Shown: positions 35,914 to 45,530, counted from the stretch's first letter. The stretch: DNA of 64,000 nucleotides from Bacillota bacterium (GCA_021287065.1 JAJTBE010000035.1:1-64000), one strand, 5' to 3'. A program made the numbers and translations. The notes: generated by a model not told the origin, from the letters alone.

Positions 35914-35925
35914 AAACCTGCTCGA

Positions 35926-35998
35926 GGGCGAATGGCTCAGTCGGTAGAGCGCCTGCTTCACATGTAGGAGGTCACAGGTTCGAGTCCTGTTTCGCCCA
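35926..35998 (+). tRNA. tRNA-Val (anticodon CAC)
   Basis: A full cloverleaf: acceptor GGGCGAA/TTCGCCC, anticodon loop TTCACAT, T-loop TTCGAGT and discriminator A. CCA is not encoded. Confidence 0.96.
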
Positions 35999-36071
35999 CT
36001 GAAAAGAGGCGCACAAAAGCGTCGCTTCTGCGGCGCCTGAGAAGGCGAGTCAATGTGCCTTAGGTTTAAAC

Positions 36072-36145
36072 GGAGGCGTGGTCTAGCGGTTTAGGACGTC
36101 GGCCTGTCACGCCGAAGATCGCGGGTTCGAATCCCGTCGCCCCCG
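36072..36145 (+). tRNA. tRNA-Asp (anticodon GTC), copy 1
   Basis: Anticodon loop CTGTCAC within the stem TCGGC/GCCGA, T-loop TTCGAAT and discriminator G as expected for Asp. The acceptor GGAGGCG/CGCCCCC has an A3:C70 mismatch. It is duplicated at 36335-36408. Confidence 0.95.
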
Positions 36146-36161
36146 TTTTTTAATATCCCGA

Positions 36162-36234
<73 letters not shown>

Positions 36235-36243
36235 TTTAATTGG

Positions 36244-36269
36244 CCCCGTCAGTAAATGATGGGGTTTTT
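36244..36269 (+). terminator. Rho-independent terminator
   Basis: The CCCCGTCA/TGATGGGG stem is followed by TTTTT after the first Asp-Phe pair. Confidence 0.8.
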
Positions 36270-36334
36270 GATTGAAAAGTCATACCCGTCGTAAACACGG
36301 CAAAAGTCTTTACGAAAGTAGAGATTCTTCAAAC

Positions 36335-36408
36335 GGAGGCGTGGTCTAGCGGTTTAGGACGTCGGCCTGTCACGCCGAAGATCGCGGGTTCGAATCCCGT
36401 CGCCCCCG
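36335..36408 (+). tRNA. tRNA-Asp (anticodon GTC), copy 2
   Basis: Identical to the copy at 36072-36145, including the A3:C70 acceptor mismatch. It is part of a tandem duplication of about 170 bp. Confidence 0.95.
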
Positions 36409-36423
36409 TTTTTTATATTCCGG

Positions 36424-36496
<73 letters not shown>

Positions 36497-36503
36497 TTTA
36501 CAA

Positions 36504-36540
36504 AACCTGCAGAATAAACATTCAGCGGGTTTTTTTATTT
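36504..36540 (+). terminator. Rho-independent terminator of the tRNA cluster
   Basis: The AACCTGC/GCGGGTT stem is followed by a T-run, 8 bp after the last tRNA. Confidence 0.75.
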
Positions 36541-36801
36541 TAAGGGATTCCTGTTGGAACTCCGAGGGGGATAATATGCGATAGTTTTTCCAGTTAATCA
36601 GCCACAAATACACACTTTCAGGAAACTTGCCTGATACTTGACTTAATGACCGATTTAATGGGATTACTATATCATCCCGCCTGCCCCCCGTCCCCCCAAA
36701 CCAATCGCCAACTGCCAGCAACCCTGATAACCACAAACCCGGCTAACGATCGTAGGAGGGCTTTCCAGAGATTGCGTAAAAACAAGTAGCGCAAGGCTTC
36801 A

Positions 36802-36920
36802 CAGGCCGAGACAAAACTCCAAATTTCTGTTGCAGGCATACAATATATTGGAAGTGCTGCAAAATTCAATACAATATATTGTGTCAGCTTAATGAAAAAA
36901 TTTAGTTTTGGCGCAGCCTG
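36802..36920. repeat. 119-bp repeat with inverted ends, copy 1
   Basis: Begins CAGGCCGAGACAAAACT and ends AGTTTTGGCGCAGCCTG, an imperfect inverted repeat. It holds two copies of the palindrome CAATATATTG. A second copy of the same length lies at 37011-37129. The surrounding non-coding stretch 36541-37596 has no convincing gene; open frames through it simply reflect the repeats. Confidence 0.8.
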
Positions 36921-37010
36921 TTCAGCCTTGCTGTCTGGGGCATAACTGAGATGTTTGGTGTTATATATTGTATGTATCATAGTGAAATACGCCTGCAAAG
37001 CAGGTCTGAA

Positions 37011-37129
37011 CAGGCTGAGACAAAACTCCAAATTTCTGTTGCAGGCATACAATATATTGGAAATGCTGCAAAGTTCAAAACAATATATTGTGTCAGCTTA
37101 GTGAAAAATCTTAGTTTTGGCGCAGCCTG
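37011..37129. repeat. 119-bp repeat with inverted ends, copy 2
   Basis: Direct repeat of 36802-36920 with a handful of substitutions; its ends are CAGGCTGAGACAAAACT and AGTTTTGGCGCAGCCTG. The 90 bp between the copies also contains a TATATTG run. A GC-rich palindromic patch (GCGGACCCGCAGGTCCGC) follows near 37186-37203. Confidence 0.8.
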
Positions 37130-37596
37130 TAAAGACCTGTGCTACGTCGATCGGGTTAGTTTTTACACAATCTCTGCAACCCCGACGCGGACCCGCAGGT
37201 CCGCCCACGCTGCAAACCTGTGCACGAAAACTCCCGAATGCGCGGTAATAAAACACCATGGACCGCCGAATTACGGAAATCCCCGCCATTGGTCCTGTTT
37301 TCCCGGAATTTGATCACAGAGGGAAGCGGGGTTATTTAACCGGCGATGCAGATTTAAATAATTTCTTCAAAAAAGCTTCTATCAGAAAATCTGACCGTAA
37401 AAAGATAGCTTTTGTATTGAAAAAAATACATAAAAATATAAAATAACAAGAAAAATGAAAAATATTGACCATTTTTTGGCGGATCCGACATAAAATTCTG
37501 TCGGAGTATCCATGTAAATCTCAGCCTAAGGATCGATTTTTTTATGGGCTGCTTTGCTTATTATTAAATAAGATTGAAAAAGCGGAGGGGAAAATA

Positions 37597-37854
37597 ATGG
37601 ATCATAATGATTTCAGGGTGATCAGATCGGAAATACTGGAAGGCAGAGTAAAATCAAGAGAAAATTTTCTGGTAAGTCTTAAACCTGTATTCCGGTCGTT
37701 TTTAAGGGAAAGAGATGTCTTCAGGCCTGTTGGTAAAAGAAAAATTAAAATTATGGAAAATATCGCCCTCGACCTGCTCTACTTCAACAAATTTCCAAAG
37801 GGAGCTGAGCCGGTTGAATATCTGAATAAAATTTTCGGGGAGTTATTTAACTGA
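37597..37854 (+). CDS. Small basic protein of unknown function
   Basis: I do not recognise this 85-residue protein. It is soluble, basic and predicted helical (RSEILEGRVKSRENFLVSLKPVFRSFLRERD). ATG at 37597 follows GGAGGGG, which supports a real gene; the longer open frame upstream lacks a ribosome site. It ends 2 bp from the convergent TrkA-like gene. Confidence 0.6.
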   Translation: MDHNDFRVIRSEILEGRVKSRENFLVSLKPVFRSFLRERDVFRPVGKRKIKIMENIALDLLYFNKFPKGAEPVEYLNKIFGELFN

Positions 37855-37856
37855 AT

Positions 37857-38516
37857 TTATCCTTTGGTGGCAAAAATCAATTTCAGTTTCTCTATTCCGG
37901 GAAGACTTGATGCTATGATTATGGTATCGTTGGCTTTGAACTCGAAGTCGGGGGATGGCTGAACGAGTTCACCGCTCCTTATTATGGCAGAAATAACACA
38001 CTTTTCGGGCAGCTCCAGATCCTGAAGTTTGCTTCCGAATACTGCCGTATTTCTTGTTATACGGGTCTGGAGGATTTCCATCTTTCCGTCCTGGAAAATT
38101 GGTATGAGATTTCCTCCATGTCCGAATTTTTTCTCGACTACTGAAAGAATACTCTCGGTTGCACTGACTGTTGAGTCGATTCCCAGCTTCTTGAATATTT
38201 CATCATTCTGGGGGTTATTGACTCTTGCTACTGAATTGGGAACGCGGAATTTCTTTCTTGCTATCTGGCATATTACAAAATTATCTTCATCTTCGCCGGT
38301 ATTGGCAATAATCATATCAGCCCTGCGTATTCCCGCCTTTTCGAGAATTCTTGGATCGCAGGCGTCGCCTATTATCACAAGATTTCCGAATTCACTTATT
38401 ATGCTCTTGGCGCGGTCTTTGTCCCGCTCTATGAGTATCACTTCCTGAGCTCTGTCCAGGAGTTCCTTCAGAAGGTAGTATCCTACCCGGCCGCCGCCGG
38501 CAATAATTATGAACAT
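37857..38516 (-). CDS. TrkA-family potassium channel/transport regulator (second of pair)
   Basis: Cytosolic regulator of 219 residues with an N-terminal RCK/TrkA-N Rossmann domain (GGGRVGYYLLKELLD at residues 7-21; IGDACDPRILEKAGI) and a C-terminal TrkA-C domain (about 140-219). It is expected to bind NAD(H) or a nucleotide and gate K+ uptake through a TrkH/KtrB-type membrane subunit, which is not in this window. Its ATG overlaps the stop codon of the next gene upstream (TAATG). Confidence 0.9.
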   Translation of the reverse strand: MFIIIAGGGRVGYYLLKELLDRAQEVILIERDKDRAKSIISEFGNLVIIGDACDPRILEKAGIRRADMIIANTGEDEDNFVICQIARKKFRVPNSVARVNNPQNDEIFKKLGIDSTVSATESILSVVEKKFGHGGNLIPIFQDGKMEILQTRITRNTAVFGSKLQDLELPEKCVISAIIRSGELVQPSPDFEFKANDTIIIASSLPGIEKLKLIFATKG

Positions 38517-39214
38517 TAAAGATCTCCTTTGATTTCAGCGTTTAGACAGCTGGTGCTTTCCCCGCATTTAGCCGGACAGACAAGGGTTTCAAGGGTCTTG
38601 ATTTTGTTTGTCATTGCTACACCGAAAATATGGTCGTCGGTTTTAATTATAAAACTATCATCAGGGATTATTACTTTTAATCCCCTCATTATTGCTGCAG
38701 GCTTGAATTCGCCCGGTATGTTGAGGGTGGAAACCGGCTTACCGTCCATATTATCGCCAAGTTTGATTTCAAGTGCCACTCCGGAACCGTCTCCAAGCTG
38801 AAAGCGTTTGATAATTCTGGAACCCAGAAGTATATTGCCGAGCATTCTTGCGCCAATAGTTGTAATGCTCACCGTATCAAGACCAAGATCAGCATAGATG
38901 GTGGCGAGCCTTGCGTCGTAAACACGGCATGCAACCCGTTTTACGCCGAATATGCCTTTGGCTATCTGGGCGGACATAAGGTTAGTGTTGTCTTTTTCTG
39001 TGACAGAAGCAAACAGATCGGTGCTTTCGATCCCGGCTTGCTTCAGAATTTCCACATCGGCGCCGTTGCCCATTATTCTGTTGCCTTTGAAGCCGTTGAG
39101 CCTGACAAAGGAATCAGCGCTTCGATCGATTACAGTTACTTCATGTCCTTCATCTTCCAGGGTCTGGGCAAGCAGCGAGCCTGTTCTGCCACAACCCACT
39201 ATAATTGCGTTCAT
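38516..39214 (-). CDS. TrkA-family potassium channel/transport regulator (first of pair)
   Basis: RCK/TrkA-type protein of 232 residues: Rossmann domain with GCGRTGSLLAQTLEDEGHEV at residues 7-26, then a TrkA-C domain. Together with the overlapping downstream gene it makes up two halves that in enterobacterial TrkA form a single protein of about 458 residues, so the two may act as a heteromer. ATG follows GGAGAG. The C-terminal tail has two extra cysteines. Confidence 0.9.
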   Translation of the reverse strand: MNAIIVGCGRTGSLLAQTLEDEGHEVTVIDRSADSFVRLNGFKGNRIMGNGADVEILKQAGIESTDLFASVTEKDNTNLMSAQIAKGIFGVKRVACRVYDARLATIYADLGLDTVSITTIGARMLGNILLGSRIIKRFQLGDGSGVALEIKLGDNMDGKPVSTLNIPGEFKPAAIMRGLKVIIPDDSFIIKTDDHIFGVAMTNKIKTLETLVCPAKCGESTSCLNAEIKGDL

Positions 39215-39312
39215 TGGGAACTCTCCGGTTTAGTTTCTTACTTATTATATTTATTTTTAAACATCCGGTTTCTTTTCCCTTCACAGGATAATCGGGAAGG
39301 ATGGGTAGTTAA

Positions 39313-39614
39313 TGGTAATGCCACTTGATTAAGGCGTGGATTTGTCTGATCGCTCACGATGGTTGTGTCGGTTTGCCCAACTCCCGGAGAAAACTTTTTT
39401 GAAAAAAGTTTCCTAGCGCCCACCCTGCGGGCAGGCACCCGTCATCCCAAAACTTTTGGAATTGGGGACCGACCAGGGACCGTGGGGAGTTGGGGACCAT
39501 CAGAAGAGCCCACGCTTTTTGGAAAAGCGAGGTTTTCCTCCGAACCTCCCTCCTTGAAAAACAAGAGTATTGGGGATTGGGAAACGGATGAAATTTTGCT
39601 GATTCATTGGCATT
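39313..39614 (-). mobile_element. MITE-like element, copy B (inverted)
   Basis: Reverse-oriented copy of the 300-bp element at 11978-12280. An 8-bp direct repeat GTAGTTAA (39305-39312 and 39615-39622) flanks it as the target duplication. It carries the same internal palindromes, including CTGCGGGCAGG and AAACTTTTTTGAAAAAAGTTT. It separates the trk genes from the FHA operon. Confidence 0.85.
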
Positions 39615-39717
39615 GTAGTTAAGGGACCTTATGAAAGTCCTTATGAAAGTCATTATGGAAGGAAAACAAGATACCGTAAAGAACTTATACCGACATGATT
39701 TGTTGGAAGGTGATTGT

Positions 39718-41202
39718 ATGGGCAAGAAAGATTATGTTGAAACTCTGAAAACAGGCCTTGATATCGTAGGCAAAATGGCTGCCAAAGGCGTTACATCCAT
39801 TTCAAAAGGCATCCGGGGGGATGAAAGGGAAGATATGGAAAACCGTGCAACGGGTTTGTACTATCAGCGCCATATTCTGCCTGCCTTTGGCGACCTTATC
39901 CCCAGAATGGAATACTACGAATCCATTAACCAGAATCAGCTCGTAGCCGGCTTTGTCAAAAAAATGATTCGTTCCCCGGCAGACCGATCGTTTGTTAATG
40001 CCTGCTTCGCTCTGATTTATGGCGACTTTGATTCTGCCCTTGTCAGTCTCTCTGAAGCCCTTACTGCAGATCCCCAATATACCGATTGTTATTTTCTGCA
40101 GGGAGCAATTTACCTCACTCAGAGGAAATTTCTGCGTGCAGAAGAGGCTTTCTCCAAATGCAGGCTCCTCCCTACGGGTCTCGGAACAAAAATCCGTAAA
40201 TTTATTCCATCATTCAGGCTTACCATATGCATCACCGATTGTGTTTCCTTTACATTTTATCCTGATATTCTCGCTCTCAATCTTCTGCTGGCTATTTCCC
40301 AGAGAGACGGTAATAAGCTGCCTTCAGCCATAGCCACGCTTGAACAGATTCTTTCGGTTATGCCCAGCAGTCCTGAACTTACTTTTTTCCTTGCCGCCCT
40401 TTATTACGAAGCTTTGTGGGACGACAAACTTATCGAATTGCTGAAAGAACTGGTTCCTGCAGACAATATGCAGATTCTCACAGTTCAGTTTCTTGTAAAA
40501 TCATTTATGTTTAAGAAAAATCTGAGCCTTGCAGAGGGTATCCTTCAGAAATCCCTGGAATCCGACAATGTGGACCCTTATCTTCTTGCAGATATAAAAA
40601 TGCTTCTTGGCGAAGTGGCAAAGGGATCCGGAAGAGTTGCAGAAGGCACTTCATATATCCAGAAAGTTTCTCAGGCATATCCCGGTTATCAGGAATTGAC
40701 AAAAAGACTGGGTCTTGCCAGAAGAAACGAACCTCTTGCAAAACACCTCGTTCAGGATATGATTCCTCCTATGCCTCCAATGCCGGCACCTCCTGTTTAC
40801 GGGACTGCGGAAACGCCTTCCCAGCCCACCAGTATCAATCTTCAGGAGCCTGTTGTCGCTCCCGGTGCTATGACTGTCCTCACTCCTGTAGATATGCTTC
40901 CCGGAGAACTGACAGGGGTTGAACCAGGCAGAATTAAGCTGAAATCCAGAGACGGTAAGGTTGATATGATTATGCCCGATAGTATAACCATCGGCAGGGA
41001 AGCTGGGGATCTTATACTTTCATGGGATGCTTCCGCCTCCAGATCCCACGCACGGATTTTCCATGATAAGGGTCAGATTTGGGTTGAAGATATAGGAAGC
41101 TCCAACGGAACATGGATTAATCAGCACAGAATTTCCGACAAAAGAGCATTCAATAAAGGCGACAACCTTCTCATCGGCAAGACCGAATTCTACCTGGAGT
41201 AG
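39718..41202 (+). CDS. TPR-like protein with C-terminal FHA domain
   Basis: Cytosolic protein of 494 residues. Helical TPR-like repeats fill about residues 70-340 (for example DFDSALVSLSEALTADPQYTDCYFLQGAIYLTQRKFLRAEEAF). A Pro-rich linker (MIPPMPPMPAPP) leads to an FHA domain (about 405-494) with the canonical IGRE, RSHARI and SSNGTWIN motifs. FHA domains bind phosphothreonine, so it probably responds to a Ser/Thr kinase that is not in the window. ATG at 39718 follows GGAAGGTG. It is followed after 6 bp by dprA. Confidence 0.9.
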   Translation: MGKKDYVETLKTGLDIVGKMAAKGVTSISKGIRGDEREDMENRATGLYYQRHILPAFGDLIPRMEYYESINQNQLVAGFVKKMIRSPADRSFVNACFALIYGDFDSALVSLSEALTADPQYTDCYFLQGAIYLTQRKFLRAEEAFSKCRLLPTGLGTKIRKFIPSFRLTICITDCVSFTFYPDILALNLLLAISQRDGNKLPSAIATLEQILSVMPSSPELTFFLAALYYEALWDDKLIELLKELVPADNMQILTVQFLVKSFMFKKNLSLAEGILQKSLESDNVDPYLLADIKMLLGEVAKGSGRVAEGTSYIQKVSQAYPGYQELTKRLGLARRNEPLAKHLVQDMIPPMPPMPAPPVYGTAETPSQPTSINLQEPVVAPGAMTVLTPVDMLPGELTGVEPGRIKLKSRDGKVDMIMPDSITIGREAGDLILSWDASASRSHARIFHDKGQIWVEDIGSSNGTWINQHRISDKRAFNKGDNLLIGKTEFYLE

Positions 41203-41208
41203 TATTTA

Positions 41209-42330
41209 ATGGCAGCAGACGAAGCGGTGAACGGGCTGATCCGCACTTTGGCCCTTACATATATCAGCTCGATTAAGCCATCCGATATTAAAAAGCTTCT
41301 GGATTATTTTAAGGATCCCGTCGCTTTGTTTGCATCGGATGTCAAGACTATTGCCTCCTGCATCGGAAGCAGGCAGAATTCCTGGGCGCTGGCTGAGTCA
41401 ATTCTGCGGTTTAAGGATTTTGACAAGGTAAAAAAAGATCTCGAACAAATACAAAAACTCAATATCTCAGTGGTTACCCTTTTAATCGATAATTATCCGA
41501 AACCCCTGAAATATATGCCGGATCCGCCGCCGGTTCTTTATATTAATGGTGAAATAATTCAGGAAGATACATTATCCGTTGCCATTGTGGGAACAAGAAC
41601 ACCCACTTCCTATGGAATTTCATCAGCCGTCGGGTTTGCAAGGGAACTGGCTTCATACGGAATCACTGTGGTCAGCGGGCTTGCAAGGGGAATTGATGCC
41701 GCCGCCCATATAGAGACCCTCCGGGCAGGTGGCAGAACCATTGCGGTTATGGCTAACGGCTCAGACATCACTTATCCGTCGGAACATCGTAAACTTCGTG
41801 AGCAGATTGAAAAAAACGGTGCGGTTATAACTGAATTTCCACCGGGAACCAAACCTGACAAATGGAGATTTCCTGCAAGGAACAGGATTATTGCAGGTTT
41901 ATCGATGGGGTGTCTTGTTGTGGAAGCTCCCGTTAAATCAGGCGCCATGATCACTGCAAGGCTCGCCGCCGACTACAACAGGGAAGTTTTTTCCGTGCCA
42001 GGCAGTATCGCCAATCCGAAATCAGCTGGATGCAACCTGCTCCTGAAAGACGGCGCCCGGCCTGCCACCTGTGTGGAAGATATTCTCGAAGAATTTGGGA
42101 TAAAACTTGAAAAGAAAAAGAGTATCACGACGAAAAAGGAAACTCTGAATAATGAGGAACAAAAAATTCTTGAACTTATAACAGGGGATGGAATACTGGC
42201 GGAAATGGTTATTCAAAACAGCGGGCTTCCATCGTTTAAAGTATCATCATTGCTTACTGGGCTTGAACTGAAGGGGTATATAAAGAAGTTGCCGGGCAAT
42301 TCATATGTCAGAATTGGATTAGGTAATTAA
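41209..42330 (+). CDS. dprA: DNA-processing protein DprA
   Basis: DNA-processing protein of 373 residues that loads RecA on incoming single-stranded DNA during transformation. It has the Rossmann core VAIVGTRTPTSYG, SGLARGIDAAAH, TIAVMANGSDITYPSEHRKL, FPARNRIIAGLS and VVEAPVKSGAMITARLAADYNREVFSVPG, all typical. A C-terminal winged-helix region (about residues 305-373) follows. It lies between the FHA gene and the diguanylate cyclase gene with 6-bp and 2-bp gaps, so the three are co-transcribed. Confidence 0.96.
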   Translation: MAADEAVNGLIRTLALTYISSIKPSDIKKLLDYFKDPVALFASDVKTIASCIGSRQNSWALAESILRFKDFDKVKKDLEQIQKLNISVVTLLIDNYPKPLKYMPDPPPVLYINGEIIQEDTLSVAIVGTRTPTSYGISSAVGFARELASYGITVVSGLARGIDAAAHIETLRAGGRTIAVMANGSDITYPSEHRKLREQIEKNGAVITEFPPGTKPDKWRFPARNRIIAGLSMGCLVVEAPVKSGAMITARLAADYNREVFSVPGSIANPKSAGCNLLLKDGARPATCVEDILEEFGIKLEKKKSITTKKETLNNEEQKILELITGDGILAEMVIQNSGLPSFKVSSLLTGLELKGYIKKLPGNSYVRIGLGN

Positions 42331-42332
42331 CT

Positions 42333-44303
42333 ATGCAGGAATTTCTCGATAATATTCAGCAAAATCTCGACAAAATCAAAGAACATGTGCCACGGGAAAA
42401 TAACAGCCTATGCTCGGTTATAGAATCCATAGAAGGCGGGTTGTCTCTTTTACGCGGAGAGATTAACAGGGAATCGGTTCTTGTCCGCATCGAAAGGGAG
42501 CTATATTCCTCGCCCAGATCCATCAACGACACAATGGATCACATTTCCCATCTTGTTAAAAAGGAATTTGAGTTCTCCCGGTTTGATATTGCCATAATTG
42601 ATCCCGAATTAAGAAGAGTAATAAAACGATATTCAAAAGGCGGCTTTGGTCAGGAAGATCTGGAGAAGCTCTGCAGACATGGAGCACTTGGAAATACAAG
42701 AGATTATGCGTTAAACAACACAGAACCCTGGATTGTCAATGATATTATGACCGAGGAACCTCTATGGCAGTTGTCTCTCGAACTTGATGTCTGGGTTCAT
42801 GGCACTTTTCCCCTTTACAGGGACAGAGGGACGGGAGAAAAAGAACTCCTTGGCCTGATTCATGGAGGTAGAAACAGGGAAGCTTTCCAGCAGGGCAAAA
42901 TTCTTAATCCAAAACAGGTCAGTGAGCTGAAAAGGCTTGCAGGTGCTGTATGCAGGGCGTTGCATGAGGCAAAGCTTGCATATTTTGAACAGGGCGTTAT
43001 GAAAATTCAGCAGGTTATAGGCTCCGCCCATCTGGAACTCGCCGACGGTGAGGATGGAGAAACCATAGAGGGGCAGCCTGCAAGGATGTCTTCCGTTCTC
43101 GACGCAATTACGGAAACAATCGGTGGTTCTTATGCGGGGATACTGGTCCGTGAAGATTCCCGAATTATCCCCTACGCTTTCAGAGATTCGGGAAAACACA
43201 GTATTCAGCCTGAAAAAATTACTTATACATCAAGACCCCTGACAGGTCTGGTCAGCAGAGCATTATTTGGGGGCAGTTCGATTATCGAAAACGAAGTAAC
43301 TTTCAAATCCGATTCTATGGATTTAAAGATTGAGGATTTAGAAGAGACGATTTATACTCTGATTGTTGTTCCCCTTACGGAAACTTATCTTGCAGGCGAT
43401 AAAATCAGAAAAAATGTTACCGGCGCCATTGTGGTTCTCAATAAAAGAGATGAAGCGGGCAGCGTTATTGCTACCGATTTTATAGGTAACGAAGGCGGTT
43501 TTTCATCTCTCGACAGAAGAATCCTCGAATCAATCGCTCCTCATGTTGAAACTTATATTTCCAACACCCTGAGCCACAGAAGACTTCACTATCTTTCCCT
43601 TACCGATGGGCTTACCCAGCTTGCCAACCATACCCACTTTAAGGAAAATCTGCTTCCGATGGAATTTAAACGCAGCTCCAGATATGGAACTCCTCTCTCG
43701 GTGATTTTTGCGGATATCGATCATTTTAAGGTTTTTAATGATATCTATGGCCATCAGACAGGGGACCTTGTTCTCAGGGAGGTAGCCCATACACTGCGTG
43801 AAAACAGCAGGGAAGTGGACCATATTGCCCGATACGGCGGTGAGGAATTTGCCATAATTCTTCCGAATACAACACTCGAGGACGCACTTCAGTATGCGGG
43901 AAAAATGAGCCGTCTTGTTAAGGAAATCCCTTTTGGTGCGGAAGTCAGGGAGAATAATCTTCTTGATATTGATGAAACTTACAAGCGCTTTATGGCTATT
44001 ATCAACCTTACTGATGAAAATAACCGGAGTGTTAAAATATCAATAATGAAGAATCATTTCAATCTTGATATTTTTGAGATAGTGGGACAAATCGAAAACG
44101 GTGAAATAGAACATGCGAAAAATTCCATTCTGGATTCTCTTAAAATCTGTCTGAGTATGGGTCTGGCTTTTTATCCCGATTCGAGAATCAAGGATCAGAA
44201 TGAACTGATTAAAATGGCGGACATGCTGCTGCTAAAAGCAAAGGAATGCGGACGGGACAGGGTTGAGGTTCAGCAGAATCCAATGGATTGGAATAAATGT
44301 TAA
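42333..44303 (+). CDS. Diguanylate cyclase with GAF-like sensor regions
   Basis: Protein of 656 residues. Two GAF-like regions (about 60-220 and 235-410) precede a GGDEF domain. The active-site motif is GGEEF at 502-506, with Mg-binding D in FADIDHFKVFND. A product-inhibition site R493-x2-D496 stands exactly five residues before GGEEF. An unusual insert of about 55 residues (about 527-582, DIDETYKRFMAIINL...HFNLDIFEIVGQIENGE) separates the two halves of the domain before LKICLSMGLAFYP. Cytosolic c-di-GMP synthesis is the likely role. Confidence 0.9.
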   Translation: MQEFLDNIQQNLDKIKEHVPRENNSLCSVIESIEGGLSLLRGEINRESVLVRIERELYSSPRSINDTMDHISHLVKKEFEFSRFDIAIIDPELRRVIKRYSKGGFGQEDLEKLCRHGALGNTRDYALNNTEPWIVNDIMTEEPLWQLSLELDVWVHGTFPLYRDRGTGEKELLGLIHGGRNREAFQQGKILNPKQVSELKRLAGAVCRALHEAKLAYFEQGVMKIQQVIGSAHLELADGEDGETIEGQPARMSSVLDAITETIGGSYAGILVREDSRIIPYAFRDSGKHSIQPEKITYTSRPLTGLVSRALFGGSSIIENEVTFKSDSMDLKIEDLEETIYTLIVVPLTETYLAGDKIRKNVTGAIVVLNKRDEAGSVIATDFIGNEGGFSSLDRRILESIAPHVETYISNTLSHRRLHYLSLTDGLTQLANHTHFKENLLPMEFKRSSRYGTPLSVIFADIDHFKVFNDIYGHQTGDLVLREVAHTLRENSREVDHIARYGGEEFAIILPNTTLEDALQYAGKMSRLVKEIPFGAEVRENNLLDIDETYKRFMAIINLTDENNRSVKISIMKNHFNLDIFEIVGQIENGEIEHAKNSILDSLKICLSMGLAFYPDSRIKDQNELIKMADMLLLKAKECGRDRVEVQQNPMDWNKC

Positions 44304-44338
44304 CAATTTTTTAACCCTTTGTTAACATGAAACTGTTT

Positions 44339-44395
44339 TGTCAATAAAATTGTTACAATTTTTTGATTGATCACAAAGGCATTAGCAAATATAAT
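44339..44395 (+). promoter_or_regulatory. Promoter with upstream TGTCAA-N6-TGTTAC repeat
   Basis: TTGATC (44367-44372), a 17-nt spacer and TATAAT (44390-44395). TGTCAA (44339-44344) and TGTTAC (44351-44356) lie 6 nt apart and end 10 nt before the -35. TGTTAA also occurs at 44299 and 44320. The arrangement is mirrored before the 45709 gene. Confidence 0.65.
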
Positions 44396-44433
44396 AAAAT
44401 CAACAGATTTTCCTTATGATTGGAGGGCATATC

Positions 44434-45513
44434 ATGTTCCAGATGGGTATTCAGGGATCCTTTGGAATGGGATTCAGCCTTGGAATAGGAAACGGCCTTT
44501 TCGGAGGCAGTTCAATGGGCATCTCCGGTGGAATGCAGACAGGCGCTTTTGCCGGAATAGGCAGTATGGGAGCCTTTGCCGGTGCATTTGGCTCCGATGG
44601 ATGCAGTTTCTCCCGGGACGCTTTCTCTGGCGGCATGTCAGGGTTCAACCATCCTCTGCTCAACGGCGGTATGGGAATGCCGAACTGCGGTATGAACAAC
44701 GGTATGGGTATGGTTCCCGGTATGCAGGGAATGCAGGGCATGCAGGGTATGCAGAATCAGCAGATGATGCAGATGATGATGCAGCTCATGATGATGATGA
44801 TGCAGATGATGCAGCAGCAGGGAATGAATAACGGAATGATGGGCGGCATGGGAATGCCTGGTATGGGCGGAATGGGTATGCCCGGCATGGGTGGCATGGG
44901 AATGCCCGGTATGGGCGGATTTGGCTCACCTATGGGTATGGGAATGCCCGGCATGGGAATGGGTATGCCTGGTATGGGCGGCATGGGCATGGGAATGCCC
45001 GGCGGCGGCTATGGTTCACCGGTTGGAATGCTCCCCGGAGGCAATCATGGCGGATATAATGTAGGAAATACAAGCCCGTACTCAGCATTCGGTTCACAGG
45101 CTTCACCCGGTTCAGGACAGGCTGCCGTTGATCTGGCACGTCAGTTCAGAGGTCAGGAATCATGGCGAATAAAGGGTCAGATGCCCCACTTTACCGCTGC
45201 AGGCGGACAGACTAACAACTGTGCCGACTTTGTAAGTTCAGCTCTTGAATCAACAGGCAGGCTTAAAGGACATCATGTTGGTGTAAGAGATCTCGAACAG
45301 TCACTGATTAAACAGGGATATGTCAGAGTCCCGCCGGAACAGGCGAGACCCGGCGATGTCTGGATCAACCACAGCAGGGGCCATACGGAATTGGTGTCAA
45401 AAGCCGGCGGCACTTCCACAATCGGTTCTAACAATGACAGGCAGGGCCATCAGGTTATCAGTGAAAGACCAAAGAGCACAAGCTCAGGTGTCTACTACCA
45501 GCTAAGACGGTAA
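44434..45513 (+). CDS. Met/Gly-rich protein with C-terminal CHAP/NlpC-like domain
   Basis: Protein of 359 residues. The first part starts [17 protein letters not shown]; residues about 85-205 are a low-complexity MQGMQ, MMQMM and GMGMPGMGG region. The C-terminal 125 residues (from [10 protein letters not shown]) resemble CHAP or NlpC/P60 cysteine peptidases, with C263 in [10 protein letters not shown] and H317 in GHTELVSK after the usual PGDVW motif. It likely cuts peptide bonds in peptidoglycan. No signal peptide is visible. ATG at 44434 is chosen because GGAGGG stands 7 nt before it. It shares its N-terminus with the next gene. Confidence 0.85.
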   Translation: MFQMGIQGSFGMGFSLGIGNGLFGGSSMGISGGMQTGAFAGIGSMGAFAGAFGSDGCSFSRDAFSGGMSGFNHPLLNGGMGMPNCGMNNGMGMVPGMQGMQGMQGMQNQQMMQMMMQLMMMMMQMMQQQGMNNGMMGGMGMPGMGGMGMPGMGGMGMPGMGGFGSPMGMGMPGMGMGMPGMGGMGMGMPGGGYGSPVGMLPGGNHGGYNVGNTSPYSAFGSQASPGSGQAAVDLARQFRGQESWRIKGQMPHFTAAGGQTNNCADFVSSALESTGRLKGHHVGVRDLEQSLIKQGYVRVPPEQARPGDVWINHSRGHTELVSKAGGTSTIGSNNDRQGHQVISERPKSTSSGVYYQLRR

Positions 45514-45530
45514 TAAAACTGAAAATATAC

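Noticed and set aside
35999-36071. Possible extra tRNA between tRNA-Val and tRNA-Asp
   Set aside because: AGGCGCAC and GTGCCTT could pair, but no T-loop TTCRA or anticodon arm can be placed.
36672-37052. Minus-strand open frame of 126 codons through the repeat region
   Set aside because: It simply translates the 119-bp repeats and GC-rich flank; no ribosome site, no protein-like composition, and the similar segments arise from the duplicated DNA.
37186-37203. GC-rich palindrome as a terminator or RNA gene
   Set aside because: GCGGACCCGCAGGTCCGC is self-complementary but has no T-run and no neighbouring gene to end.
39631-39717. Upstream in-frame extension of the FHA protein
   Set aside because: The ATG at 39718 has GGAAGGTG at a good distance; the 29 upstream codons begin at the MITE edge and lack a ribosome site.
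44700-45010. Possible CRISPR-like array in the Met/Gly-rich genes
   Set aside because: The short repeats are codon-level repeats of GMGMPGMGG in frame, without constant repeats and unique spacers; no cas genes are present.
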